Counted from the first letter of the stretch, positions 19,388-28,346 are shown. The stretch is DNA of 64,000 bases from Streptomyces seoulensis (GCF_022846655.1 NZ_AP025667.1:3199001-3263000); one strand, 5' to 3'. Numbers and translations: made by a program. Notes: generated by a model from the letters alone, not told the origin.

Positions 19388-20557
19388 GTGCGCTTCCGCC
19401 ACCCCGACGGCTCCCTCGTCCACCTCGCCTACTGCACCAACGTCCACCCCGCCGAGACCCTCGACGCCGTCGTCGCCCAACTGCGCGACCACTGCGAACC
19501 CGTCCGCCGCCGCCTGGGCCGTGACCGCCTCGGCATCGGACTCTGGCTCGCCAAGGACGCCGCCCTCGCCCTGGAGAACGACCCCTGCGCCCTCACCGCC
19601 CTGCGCACCGAGCTCGACCGGCGCGGCCTGGAGGTCGTCACCCTCAACGGCTTCCCCTACGAGGGCTTCGGCTCCCAGCAGGTCAAGTACCGCGTCTACA
19701 CACCCGACTGGGCCGACCCGGAACGGCTGCGCCACACCACCGCCCTCGCCCGCATCCTCGCCGGCCTCCTGCCCGACGACATCCATGAGGGCAGCATCTC
19801 CACCCTGCCGCTCGCCTGGCGCACCACCGCCTCGCCCGATCGCATGGAGACGGCCCGCACCGCGCTGCGCACCCTCGGCGAGCGCCTCGACGCCCTCGCG
19901 GACCTGACCGGCCGCTCCCTGCGCATCGGCCTCGAACCCGAACCCGGCTGCGTCATCGAGACCACCGCGGACGCCCTCACCCCCCTCACCGACATCGCCC
20001 ACCCCCGCATCGGCATCTGCGTCGACACCTGCCACCTCGCCACCTCCTTCGAAGATCCGCACACCGCCCTGGACGCCCTCGCCGACGCCGGTGTCCCCGT
20101 CGTCAAGTCCCAGCTCTCCGCCGCCCTGCACGCCGAGCACCCCCACCGCCCGGACGTCCGCGAGGCCCTCACCGCGTTCGCCGAGCCCCGGTTCCTGCAC
20201 CAGACCCGCACCCTGACCGCCACCGGCCGCCACGGCACCGACGACCTCGGCGACGCCCTCCAGGACGGCACCCTGCCCGACACCGCACCCTGGCGCACGC
20301 ACGTCCACGTCCCCCTGCACGCGGCCCCGGCCGCGCCCCTCACCTCCACCCTTCCCGTCCTCGCCACCGCACTGACCCGGCTCGTCGGTGGCCCGCACCC
20401 GCTCACCCGCCACCTGGAGGTCGAGACCTACACCTGGCACGCCCTCCCCGCCGAGCTGAGGCCACGCACCCGCGCCCAGCTCACCGACGGCATCGCCGCC
20501 GAACTCGCCCTGGCCCGCGACCTGCTCACCGACCTCGGCCTGAAGGAGCTGCCATGA
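19388..20557 (+). CDS. eboE: EboE, metabolite-traffic TIM-barrel protein
   Basis: 389 residues from a GTG three bases after the eboB stop. EboE hallmarks include FRHPDGSLVHLAYCTNVHPA at the start, TLNGFPYEGFGSQQVKYRVY, the EPEPGCVIE turn, GICVDTCHLATSF and a C-terminal HLEVETYTWHALP. The fold is xylose-isomerase-like. Its stop overlaps the eboF start (ATGA). Cytoplasmic. The family is assigned to metabolite traffic from genetics of ebo clusters, not from a known reaction. Confidence 0.92.
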   Translation: MRFRHPDGSLVHLAYCTNVHPAETLDAVVAQLRDHCEPVRRRLGRDRLGIGLWLAKDAALALENDPCALTALRTELDRRGLEVVTLNGFPYEGFGSQQVKYRVYTPDWADPERLRHTTALARILAGLLPDDIHEGSISTLPLAWRTTASPDRMETARTALRTLGERLDALADLTGRSLRIGLEPEPGCVIETTADALTPLTDIAHPRIGICVDTCHLATSFEDPHTALDALADAGVPVVKSQLSAALHAEHPHRPDVREALTAFAEPRFLHQTRTLTATGRHGTDDLGDALQDGTLPDTAPWRTHVHVPLHAAPAAPLTSTLPVLATALTRLVGGPHPLTRHLEVETYTWHALPAELRPRTRAQLTDGIAAELALARDLLTDLGLKELP

Positions 20558-21969
20558 CCGGCCGACCGGCGGAGCCGCCCGAGTCAGCACCGGGCCGCCC
20601 CGTGCCGTTGCTCGTCATGGATGTCGTCGGTCTCACCCCGCGCATCCTGGAGCACATGCCCCGTCTGCGATCCCTGGCGGGCCAGGGATCGAGCGCCCAC
20701 CTCGGCACCGTCCTGCCTGCCGTGACGTGCGCGGCCCAGTCCACGTTCCTCACCGGCACGATGCCTTCCGAGCACGGCATCGTCGGCAACGGCTGGTACT
20801 TCCGCGAACTGGGCGACGTCCTGCTCTGGCGCCAGCACAACGGCCTCGTGTCCGGGGACAGACTCTGGGACGCCGCACGCCGCGCCTACCCCGGCTACAC
20901 CGTGGCCAACATCTGCTGGTGGTACGCCATGGGCGCCGACACCGACTTCACCGTCACCCCCCGCCCCGTCTACTACGCCGACGGCCGCAAGGAACCCGAC
21001 TGCTACACCCGCCCACCCGAGCTGCACGACGAACTTACCGCGAAGTTCGGCACCTTCCCCCTCTTCCAGTTCTGGGGCCCGGGCGCGGGCCTCGCCTCCA
21101 GCCGCTGGATCATCGAGGCGACCCGCCACATCCAGCGCACCCGCCGACCCGACCTGACCCTCTGCTACCTCCCTCACCTCGACTACGACCTGCAGCGCTA
21201 CGGACCCGACGACCCGCGCTCCCTGACCGCGGCCGCCGACCTGGACGCAGCCGTCGCCCCGCTCCTCGACGATGCCCGCGCCGAGGGCCGTACCGTCGTC
21301 GTGCTCTCCGAGTACGGCATCACGCGGGTCGACCGTCCCGTCGACATCAACCGGGTCCTGCGCCGCGCCGGGCTGCTCGAAGTGCACGAGCAGGACGGCA
21401 TGGAGTACCTGGACCCGATGGCATCGCGGGCCTTCGCGGTCGCCGACCACCAGATCGCCCATGTCTACGTGCGGCGCCCCGAAGACCTCGAAGCCACCCG
21501 GACCGCCCTCGCCGGCCTGCCCGGCCTCGCCCAACTCCTGGACGACGAGGGCAAGAAGGCCCACCACCTCGACCACCCGCGCTCGGGTGAACTCGTCGCC
21601 CTGGCGGAGCCGGACTCCTGGTTCACGTACTACTACTGGCTGGACGACGCCCGAGCGCCCGACTTCGCACAGCTCGTGGAGATCCACCGCAAACCCGGCT
21701 ACGACCCGGTCGAACTGTTCATGGACCCCCTCGACCCCTACGTCAAGGTCAGGGCGGCGACGGCACTGGCCCGCAAGAAGCTCGGCCTGCGCTACCGGAT
21801 GGCGGTCGTGCCGCTGGACCCGTCACCTATTCGGGGCAGCCACGGCCGCCTTCCCGCGAGCGACGACGACGGTCCGCTCCTCATCTGCTCCACCCCCCGT
21901 GCGATCGGTGACCGTGTCGCGGCCACCGATGTGAAAGCACTCCTGCTCCGACTGGCCGGCCTCACCTGA
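20554..21969 (+). CDS. eboF: EboF, type I phosphodiesterase/nucleotide pyrophosphatase-like (alkaline phosphatase superfamily)
   Basis: 471 residues, four-base overlap with eboE. The alkaline-phosphatase-like core is visible: LLVMDVVGLTP (first metal Asp), the nucleophile region LPAVTCAAQSTFLTGTMPSE, LCYLPHLDYDLQRYGPDD and VVVLSEYGIT. No N-terminal export signal is seen, so it probably acts in the cytoplasm or at the membrane face. It may hydrolyse a phosphodiester intermediate made by the fused synthase/prenyltransferase. It is the last coupled gene of the cluster. Confidence 0.9.
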   Translation: MTGRPAEPPESAPGRPVPLLVMDVVGLTPRILEHMPRLRSLAGQGSSAHLGTVLPAVTCAAQSTFLTGTMPSEHGIVGNGWYFRELGDVLLWRQHNGLVSGDRLWDAARRAYPGYTVANICWWYAMGADTDFTVTPRPVYYADGRKEPDCYTRPPELHDELTAKFGTFPLFQFWGPGAGLASSRWIIEATRHIQRTRRPDLTLCYLPHLDYDLQRYGPDDPRSLTAAADLDAAVAPLLDDARAEGRTVVVLSEYGITRVDRPVDINRVLRRAGLLEVHEQDGMEYLDPMASRAFAVADHQIAHVYVRRPEDLEATRTALAGLPGLAQLLDDEGKKAHHLDHPRSGELVALAEPDSWFTYYYWLDDARAPDFAQLVEIHRKPGYDPVELFMDPLDPYVKVRAATALARKKLGLRYRMAVVPLDPSPIRGSHGRLPASDDDGPLLICSTPRAIGDRVAATDVKALLLRLAGLT

Positions 21970-22057
21970 CGAATCCTCACCACACCTGTCCTGTGCGGCT
22001 GGTTCCCAGTGAAGCACTCACCACTGACAACGCCCTCCCACATCCTGGAGTTCCCCC

Positions 22058-23098
22058 ATGAGCCGCATCTCGCACAATGACCCCGAACTGGTCCACCGCC
22101 TGACCAGGAGGGGCATGCTGGGCGTCGCCGCGGGCGCCACGGCCGCCGCGCTGCTGGGCGCCTCCGGCCCCGCCTCGGCCGCGACGACCTCTCCGGTGGC
22201 CGCCACCACCGGCCGGGGCCGCCCCGTCCTGCCCCCCGGCCGCCTGGGCATCCAGCTCTACAGCCTGCGCGACAAGGTCGGCACGCTCGGCTTCGCCCCC
22301 GTCTTCGCCGAACTGGAGAAGTACGGCTACGACGAGATCGAGTTCGCCGGCTACACCCAGGGCTCGGCCGGCCCCATCACTCTGGCCGCCCTCAAGCGCC
22401 TGGCCCGGGACCACGGCCTGACGCCGATCGGCAGCCACGTCGGCTACTACTCCGACGACCCCGGCGCTTACACCTTCGCCCAGAACCTCGACCGGGTCCT
22501 GGACGACGCCCAGGCCCTCGGACTCAAGCACATCGGCACGGCCTCAGGACCGTTCCGCTACGGCTCGACCGTCGACGCCTGGAAACGCGCCGCGGACGAG
22601 TTCAACGCCTACGGCGCCGCGGCCAGGGCGCGGGGCATGAAGTTCTACCAGCACAACCACTCCGACGAGTTCGCCTTCGCCGCCGACAATCCCAAGGTCC
22701 GCCTCTACGACGTCCTGCTGGCGGAAACCGACCCCGACCTCGTCCACCTGGAGATGGACATCTACTGGGCCTACGCCGGCCAGTTCCGCTTCTCCAAGCG
22801 TCCCGACGGCACCCCGGCCCCCTTCGACCCGCTGGACTACGTCCTCGCCCAGCCTCACCGCTACCCCCTCTTCCACGTCAAGGACGGCGTGAGCGACCCC
22901 ACGAACGAGTTCGGCTACCGCATGACGGACGTCGGCGACGGCGACATCGACTACCAGCGCTTCATCTCCACCGTGACCCACCTGCGCGGCCAACGCCAGG
23001 CGCACCACTGGCAGACCGAGCACGACAACCCCACGGACTCCTTCTCGTTCGCCCGGCGCTCCAGCGCGTACCTGCACTCCCTGCGCGAGAAGTGCTGA
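22058..23098 (+). CDS. Tat-exported sugar isomerase/epimerase-like TIM-barrel protein
   Basis: 346 residues. Tat signal LTRRGMLGVAAG (Arg17-Arg18) with an Ala-rich hydrophobic stretch ending near ASAATT. The mature part is a xylose-isomerase-like barrel (RLGIQLYSLRDKVGTLGF, YGYDEIEFAGYT, YQHNHSDEFAF, VHLEMDIYWAYAG, FHVKDGVSD, HHWQTEHDN). It lies 88 bases after eboF in the same orientation, so it may be the extracytoplasmic end of the same pathway. Related proteins occur in 3-keto-glycoside and inositol metabolism. The exact reaction is unknown. Confidence 0.9.
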   Translation: MSRISHNDPELVHRLTRRGMLGVAAGATAAALLGASGPASAATTSPVAATTGRGRPVLPPGRLGIQLYSLRDKVGTLGFAPVFAELEKYGYDEIEFAGYTQGSAGPITLAALKRLARDHGLTPIGSHVGYYSDDPGAYTFAQNLDRVLDDAQALGLKHIGTASGPFRYGSTVDAWKRAADEFNAYGAAARARGMKFYQHNHSDEFAFAADNPKVRLYDVLLAETDPDLVHLEMDIYWAYAGQFRFSKRPDGTPAPFDPLDYVLAQPHRYPLFHVKDGVSDPTNEFGYRMTDVGDGDIDYQRFISTVTHLRGQRQAHHWQTEHDNPTDSFSFARRSSAYLHSLREKC

Positions 23099-23129
23099 CC
23101 GGTCACGGCGAACCCCCGCTCGACAGGCA

Positions 23130-23159
23130 GGCCGGACCCGGTGTCCACCGGGTCCGGCC
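23130..23159. terminator. Bidirectional hairpin between convergent genes
   Basis: Near-perfect stem GGCCGGACCCGGTG / CACCGGGTCCGGCC with a minimal loop, placed between the Tat TIM-barrel gene and the convergent hypothetical gene. Confidence 0.75.
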
Positions 23160-23198
23160 GACCGGCGCCCGGCCTGCGGGCCCGCTCTGCCGCCTCCG

Positions 23199-24146
23199 CT
23201 AGACCGGGATGCCGTCGACGATCCGGCTCAGGTGGTAGCCCGTTCCGTACCGGACGAGCCCGCGCAGTGTGTCGAGCGGATCGCAGGGGCGCGCCTGCCG
23301 CCGGTGGGGCTGGTGGGTGAAGGGAATGCCGGACCACGGGTTGTCGGGGTGGTGGTGGCTGCCGCGCGGGGCCTGGGGATCGGTCTCCCAGTACACCCAG
23401 GTGCTGTCGCGGTGCAGGCAGATGACCTGTCCCAGGTACCACGCGGCGTTCTGGAGGAACGGCCCCTCTCGGTCCCCGTCGAAATCGGCCAGAGTGCGAT
23501 AACGGGTACGGACCTCTCGCTCCAGCCTGTCCAGGCCGGCGGGGGAGAAGTCCCACCCGCCGCCCTCGCCCGCATGCTCGGCCCCGGTCGTCCCCCGCGC
23601 CCATTCCCGGTGCGCGGCCTCCCGCTCGGCGAGCCAGTGCCGGAGCCGTGGAGGAGCCGGCTGGGGCCCGATCGGGTCCAGGGGCGAGTGTTCCTTGGCC
23701 GGCCGCCAGTCCGGACGGCTACGGCGCAGCCCGGTCACGGTGTCGGCGAGCTCACCGCACTCGCGGGCGAAGACCTCGCCGGACTCCTCGGCGAGGGCGA
23801 CATCGACGAGGGTGGTCAGGGACAGGGCGGGCAGGCCGAGGGCGGGGTCGGGGCGGACGACGGGGTCGCCGTCGGCGCCGCCGGTTCCGGGGTCGATGTC
23901 CCACCGGCCGCCGCACACGTCCATGAGCACCTCGCCCAGGTAGGGGAGGACGGCGCGGTGGAAGTCGCCGTCGGACCCCGCTTCGAGCAGTGCCGCCTCC
24001 AGCGCGGGCAGGGAGGCGGGGGTGTAGTCGAAGGGGAAGTCGTCGGGCAGGTGCACCTGTTCGAGCCGTGCCGCCAGGACCTGCATGTCGTCCAGCCACC
24101 GGTCGAGGAGCTCTTCGTGGGTGGGGGAGGCGGGAGTCGGGGTCAT
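23199..24146 (-). CDS. Hypothetical cytosolic protein with internal duplication
   Basis: 315 residues, family not recognised. ATG at 24146 chosen because upstream in-frame sequence is low-complexity with no ribosome site. Two halves share a layout. FPFDYTPASLPALEAALLEA followed by LPYLGEVLMDVCGGRWDID (about 28-82) resembles WDFSPAGLDRLEREVRTRY followed by NAAWYLGQVICLHRDSTWVY (about 195-245). No signal peptide or membrane span. The C-terminus has a Pro/His-rich HHHPDNPWSGIPF. It is divergent from a predicted surface nuclease-like gene 243 bases away, so an immunity or accessory role is possible but only a guess. Confidence 0.7.
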   Translation of the reverse strand: MTPTPASPTHEELLDRWLDDMQVLAARLEQVHLPDDFPFDYTPASLPALEAALLEAGSDGDFHRAVLPYLGEVLMDVCGGRWDIDPGTGGADGDPVVRPDPALGLPALSLTTLVDVALAEESGEVFARECGELADTVTGLRRSRPDWRPAKEHSPLDPIGPQPAPPRLRHWLAEREAAHREWARGTTGAEHAGEGGGWDFSPAGLDRLEREVRTRYRTLADFDGDREGPFLQNAAWYLGQVICLHRDSTWVYWETDPQAPRGSHHHPDNPWSGIPFTHQPHRRQARPCDPLDTLRGLVRYGTGYHLSRIVDGIPV

Positions 24147-24389
24147 GGCCGAAAAGCCTAGGCCGCGCAGTGCTTCAGGTGCCAACTCCCCTTGAAGATG
24201 GTGTGGTTGTTGTGCGACACGCCTGTGCTGCCGCTGTGCGTGACAGTGCGCCAGGGCTAGGGTGCCGGGCGGGACGGTGGCGTCGACGGGGGCCTGCCAC
24301 CGCCCGCTCGACCTCTCATCGCCCTTTCGCGCCCGCTGTCCGCGTGCGTGGAGGGGCTCGTATCCGCGCCCCCTTTCGAGGGACACACC

Positions 24390-26723
24390 ATGGATTCTGC
24401 GATACGGGTACGCGGCCGGTCCTGGCCGCGTGCCGCGGCCGTCGTGCTCGGCGCGACCCTGCTGGCAGCCGGCCCGGTGCCCGGCCTGCACGGCGACGCC
24501 GACGCGGCGCCGCCGAAGCCGATGCTGGGCCGCTGCATGGACAAGTACGGCACCAGCCCGACACCGCCGCCCGCGTACAGACTGCCCGGGTACAAGCCGG
24601 CCGGGCCGAACCAGTGGAAGTCACCGAACGCCGAGGACCGCTTCTACTCCTACGACAACCTCGCCAAGGGCTTCGAAGCACTCACCGATCCCGGCCTGAT
24701 CGATCTCCCCGAGGGCGACAGCCCCAAGAGCTATCCCTGGGGGAGCGCGGAGAACGCGGTGGCGACCTGGAAGGAGAAGCAGGCCGGCAGCAAGCCGTAC
24801 GCGGGCTCCTTCAACGAGTGGCTGAACAACGTCTACTCCCGCAACGAAGGCAACAACAGGCGGGGCAACGCCTTCGAGTCCGAGGTCGTGAAGTACCTGG
24901 ACCTCGGCGGCGTCGACTGGATCTGCCAGAAGAACCTCCGCGACCTGAACCCCACCCTGCACAAGGAGCTCGAACGGGCCCTGGGCAAGGACGTGATGAA
25001 GGACGGCCGGGTCTTCGACGCGGTCAACCAGCGCACCCGCACCGTCTACGAGATCAAGTCCGGTGTCGGCTACGACGCCCGCCAGCTCAAGATCGACGCC
25101 GAACTCGTGCGCCGGGGCTGGAAGGTCGTCTACATCAACGGGCAGGAGCCCGACGCGAAGACGGTGCAGAAGTACGACGCCGCCAAGGTGAAGTACTACC
25201 GGCACGCCGCCACACCGAATCCGCGGTTCACCGTCGGCACGTACACGCCCCGCGACACCCAGCTCATGACGCCGGACCCCAACCGGCCCTCCTTCGGTTC
25301 CGGCGCCGACATGGCGCGCAGGTCCGCTGCCACCCCCGAGGACGCCCGGCGTCAGATCGAGCGGGCCCGGGGGCTGATCAGCCAGCCCGGCAACAGCCTG
25401 CGGGCACCCGGCGGTGTCGACTTCTCCACCCTGGACATCTCCTACATCGGGCAGACCGACACCGGGAACCTGTCCTACGCCTTCAGCGCCAAGAACGCCG
25501 ACGAGGAAGCCGCGCCCGGCTACGGCGGCAAGGACCGCGCCCAGCTCATCTCGGACGCCTTCTTCACCTGGCTCGCCCTCACCCCGGATCACTTCTGGGT
25601 CAACCTCAACCCAGACGACCCGGACACCATCATGAAGGCGCCGTTCGACAAGACCGACGCCGGGCGGGTGCTGCTCGAGGCCGACATGGAGATGAAGCGC
25701 GACTTCGGCCGCGCCGAGGACCCCAAGACGGACGCCGGGAAGCGGTTCTGGGACGGGATCACGCGGGTCGACGGCAAGCCCTGCATGGGCTCCACCCGCA
25801 ACTGGATCGTCCCGATGAAGGCCCAGGTCCGTATCGAGAAGGACGGCGCCTACATCCTCGACGCCCCGCTCGAGGTCAAGACGGTCGCCCAGGAGTACAG
25901 CACCCCCGGTCCGGGCGGCGGCATGCCGTGCACCCTGACCAAGGAGCAGACCGCCCACAACATGGACGTCTACCGGCAGACCCTGCTGCCGGTGGTGCAG
26001 AAGCAGGTCAACGAGGCACCCAAGTACGCCGATCTGCGCCGGGTCTACAAGGCCCGCATCGCCGCCGAGTACGTCCGCCAGACCGTCACGGCCGACCCCA
26101 AGGCGTTCGGCGGTTCCTTCAACAAGATCATCGACAGCAACCGGGTCACCCGCTGGCCGCTGCGCGGGAAGAACGCCGACTGGGACAAGAAGACCGTCTG
26201 GCAGGAGATGAAGCGCTCCTACACGGAGGGCGACTTCAAGTACGAGATCCCGGTCGACGGACAGGTCTGGGTCTACACCGTCGGCGGAGTGGACCTCACC
26301 AAGCAGCCGCAGGAGAAGGTGAGCAAGGCCCGCTTCGTGGCCGAGAAGCCCAACCTGCCCTCGGTGACGAAGGGTTCGCGCAACGAGGCCCTCGGCTACC
26401 AGGCCACCGGCACCACGGTGATGGGCGGCGACAACAGCGGCCGCCGCGGCGGCACCCCCGGTCCCTCGCCCACCCCCACGCCGACGCACAGCCCGACCGG
26501 CAAGCCCACCGCCGCGCCGAGCACCCCGGCCCCCACCCGGAGCCCGGCACCGGCCCCGTCCGGAAACGGGGGCCACAACCCGCCCCCCACCACCGGAGGT
26601 GACCAGGGCGGCAGCATGGCCGACACCGGCACCCAGGCACTGACCCTCGCCGGAATCACCGCCGCCCTCCTCGCGGTCGGCACGATCCTGGTCCGCGCCA
26701 AGCGCAGGCGTACCGGGAACTGA
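24390..26723 (+). CDS. Cell-wall-anchored secreted protein with PD-(D/E)xK nuclease-like core
   Basis: 777 residues. ATG at 24390 follows GAGGGA; the signal peptide has RAAAVVLGATLLAAGPVPG. Residues about 155-260 look like a restriction-endonuclease-fold toxin domain: NAFESEVVKYL, then VFDAV (Asp210) ten residues before EIK (Glu221, Lys223), then KIDAELVRRGWKVVYING. A second conserved part (about 300-680) includes FFTWLALTPDHFWVNLNPDD and LLEADMEMKRDFG, whose family I cannot name. A Pro/Thr-rich spacer (about 690-740) leads to MADTG (743-747), a hydrophobic span and RAKRRR. That is a sorting signal close to the LAxTG type used by Streptomyces sortases. Surface nuclease or toxin is the inference; activity is unproven. 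Confidence 0.8.
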   Translation: MDSAIRVRGRSWPRAAAVVLGATLLAAGPVPGLHGDADAAPPKPMLGRCMDKYGTSPTPPPAYRLPGYKPAGPNQWKSPNAEDRFYSYDNLAKGFEALTDPGLIDLPEGDSPKSYPWGSAENAVATWKEKQAGSKPYAGSFNEWLNNVYSRNEGNNRRGNAFESEVVKYLDLGGVDWICQKNLRDLNPTLHKELERALGKDVMKDGRVFDAVNQRTRTVYEIKSGVGYDARQLKIDAELVRRGWKVVYINGQEPDAKTVQKYDAAKVKYYRHAATPNPRFTVGTYTPRDTQLMTPDPNRPSFGSGADMARRSAATPEDARRQIERARGLISQPGNSLRAPGGVDFSTLDISYIGQTDTGNLSYAFSAKNADEEAAPGYGGKDRAQLISDAFFTWLALTPDHFWVNLNPDDPDTIMKAPFDKTDAGRVLLEADMEMKRDFGRAEDPKTDAGKRFWDGITRVDGKPCMGSTRNWIVPMKAQVRIEKDGAYILDAPLEVKTVAQEYSTPGPGGGMPCTLTKEQTAHNMDVYRQTLLPVVQKQVNEAPKYADLRRVYKARIAAEYVRQTVTADPKAFGGSFNKIIDSNRVTRWPLRGKNADWDKKTVWQEMKRSYTEGDFKYEIPVDGQVWVYTVGGVDLTKQPQEKVSKARFVAEKPNLPSVTKGSRNEALGYQATGTTVMGGDNSGRRGGTPGPSPTPTPTHSPTGKPTAAPSTPAPTRSPAPAPSGNGGHNPPPTTGGDQGGSMADTGTQALTLAGITAALLAVGTILVRAKRRRTGN

Positions 26724-26738
26724 CCCCTACGGACGAAC

Positions 26739-26774
26739 GGCCCCCGCGCACCGGTCCACCGGTGTGCGGGGGCC
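26739..26774. terminator. Bidirectional terminator hairpin
   Basis: Sixteen-base stem GGCCCCCGCGCACCGG / CCGGTGTGCGGGGGCC with one G-T wobble and a TCCA loop. It lies between the convergent surface-protein and exporter genes. Confidence 0.85.
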
Positions 26775-26816
26775 GTCGCACACACCCACGCGGCACGACG
26801 GGCGTGCCGCACCGGA

Positions 26817-28031
26817 CTACCGGGAGTCGTGCAACGGGCCGTCGGCCTGCGCCACCGGAACACCTCGGTGCTCCGGCCGGCCGAGGGCCGTGGTGCGGAG
26901 GGGGAACGCGACGAGCAGCGCGACCGCGACGAGGAGTCCGCTCGCCCAGAGCGGCCCGAGGTTCCCGGCCGTGGTGCCGAGAGTGGTCGCGGCGACGAGG
27001 GGGCCGATGGCGGCGCCGACGTTGAGCGCCGCCGTCGCGTACGAGCCGGCCATGGTGGGGGCTCCCGCGGCCTCGTAGAGGACCCGCGTGATCAGTGTGC
27101 TGCCGAGTGCGAACGACAGCGCGCCCTGGACGAGGACGAGGGTGAGCAGGGCGACCGGTTCGTCGGCCAGCACCGCCAGGGCCGGCCAGCCGAAGAGCAG
27201 CAGCGGCCCGCCGGCCGCGATGACGAGGCCAGGACGCTGGTCGGACAGACGGCCGGCGACGGTGACGCCCACGAAGGAACCGGCACCGAAGAGCACCAGA
27301 GCGACCGAGATCCACAACTCGCCCAGCCCGGCGGTGCCGGTCACGACGGGCGCGAGGAAGGTGAAGCTGCCGAACGTCGCCGCGTTGACCAGCGCGCCGA
27401 CCAGCATCACCACGATCAACCGCGGCTTCGCGAGCCTGGCCAGCTCGGCGCGCAAGGCCGGGCTGCCGGTCGCTCCGTCCGCATCACGTCCCGCCGGGAT
27501 CGCCTTCAGGATGCCGAGCGCCGCGGGCAGGCAGAGGGCGGCGACGGCCCAGAAGGTGGCCCGCCAGCCGAGCAACGTGCCGAGTACCGACCCGCCGGGG
27601 ACACCGGCGATCGTGGCCACGGTCGTGCCCGACAACAGCACGGCCAGCGCGCGTCCCTTCTTGTCGGCCGGGACCAGCGTGGCGGCAGCCGTCAGGGCGA
27701 CGGCGAGGAAACCCGCGTTCGCGAGCGCCGCGACGACTCGTGTGGCGAACAGGACGGGGAAGCTCGTGGTGACGGCGCCCACGGCGTGCGCTGCCGCGAA
27801 GGCGACGGTGAACCCGAGCAGGCTGGACCGCTTGGGCCAGTCGCGGGCGAGAGCGGCCATGAGAGGGGCGCCGACCACCATGCCGATCGCGAAGGCCGAG
27901 GTGAGAACGCCTGCTGTGCCGACCGTGACGCCGAGATCCGGGGCGATGTCCGGCAAGAGGCCGGCGAGCATGAACTCCGAGGTGCTCATGGCGAAGACAG
28001 CCACGGCAAGCAGGTACAGCGGGAGAGACAT
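26817..28031 (-). CDS. MFS exporter, Cmx/Cml chloramphenicol-efflux type
   Basis: 404 residues, 12 predicted membrane segments. Start at 28031 (MSLPLYLLAVAVFAMSTSEF) is preferred over an in-frame ATG at 28070 because it has GGAG eight bases upstream and matches the usual N-terminus. Strong resemblance, from memory, to Streptomyces Cml proteins over FMLAGLLPDIAPDLGV, TSAFAIGMVVGAPLMA, VAALANAGFLAVAL, LSGTTVATIAGVPGGSVLG and SFALGSTLITRVLYEAAGAP. Function: proton-driven drug export, classically of chloramphenicol. Substrate range here is unproven. Confidence 0.9.
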   Translation of the reverse strand: MSLPLYLLAVAVFAMSTSEFMLAGLLPDIAPDLGVTVGTAGVLTSAFAIGMVVGAPLMAALARDWPKRSSLLGFTVAFAAAHAVGAVTTSFPVLFATRVVAALANAGFLAVALTAAATLVPADKKGRALAVLLSGTTVATIAGVPGGSVLGTLLGWRATFWAVAALCLPAALGILKAIPAGRDADGATGSPALRAELARLAKPRLIVVMLVGALVNAATFGSFTFLAPVVTGTAGLGELWISVALVLFGAGSFVGVTVAGRLSDQRPGLVIAAGGPLLLFGWPALAVLADEPVALLTLVLVQGALSFALGSTLITRVLYEAAGAPTMAGSYATAALNVGAAIGPLVAATTLGTTAGNLGPLWASGLLVAVALLVAFPLRTTALGRPEHRGVPVAQADGPLHDSR

Positions 28032-28283
28032 CGAGTGGCTCCGAGGTGAGGAGAGATACGAGAAGGTCATCTCGCCACCGCGGCCGGCCCCCGTCGCACA
28101 CTCGTCCCACCGCGGAACGCGGCGCGACGACGGGGCTACGAACTCAGTGGTTCAGGGGGCTGACGGCGTGACCGAAAGCCCCCACCTCGTCCGACTCAGG
28201 ACTCGACATGGCCCGCACGCTACCCGACCGACGCCCGCCGGGGCACCTCGTTTCGCCGGTATCTCCTCCGGCCCGCCCCTGCG

Positions 28284-28314
28284 TCCGTACGGTGAAAGTA
28301 CGCGATCCGTACGG
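28284..28314. promoter_or_regulatory. Paired palindromic operator-like sites upstream of tap
   Basis: The decamer TCCGTACGGT occurs at 28284-28293 and 28306-28315. Each holds the 8-base palindrome CCGTACGG, and they are 22 bases apart, two helical turns. The second abuts a TAGGTT (28324-28329) that could be a -10 box. Tap carries an N-terminal helix-turn-helix and could bind here; a different regulator is equally possible. Confidence 0.5.
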
Positions 28315-28346
28315 TTGATGGGATAGGTTGCTGGTCAGGAGGTCCC

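Noticed and set aside
21980..22010. Third copy of the CTTTGTCC operator before the Tat TIM-barrel gene
   Set aside because: Only the GTCCTGTG part is shared and the right arm is out of register by two bases.
28032..28070. Upstream ATG (28070) or leader peptide for the chloramphenicol-type exporter
   Set aside because: No ribosome site precedes it and I could not identify an attenuator hairpin, so the 28031 start is used.
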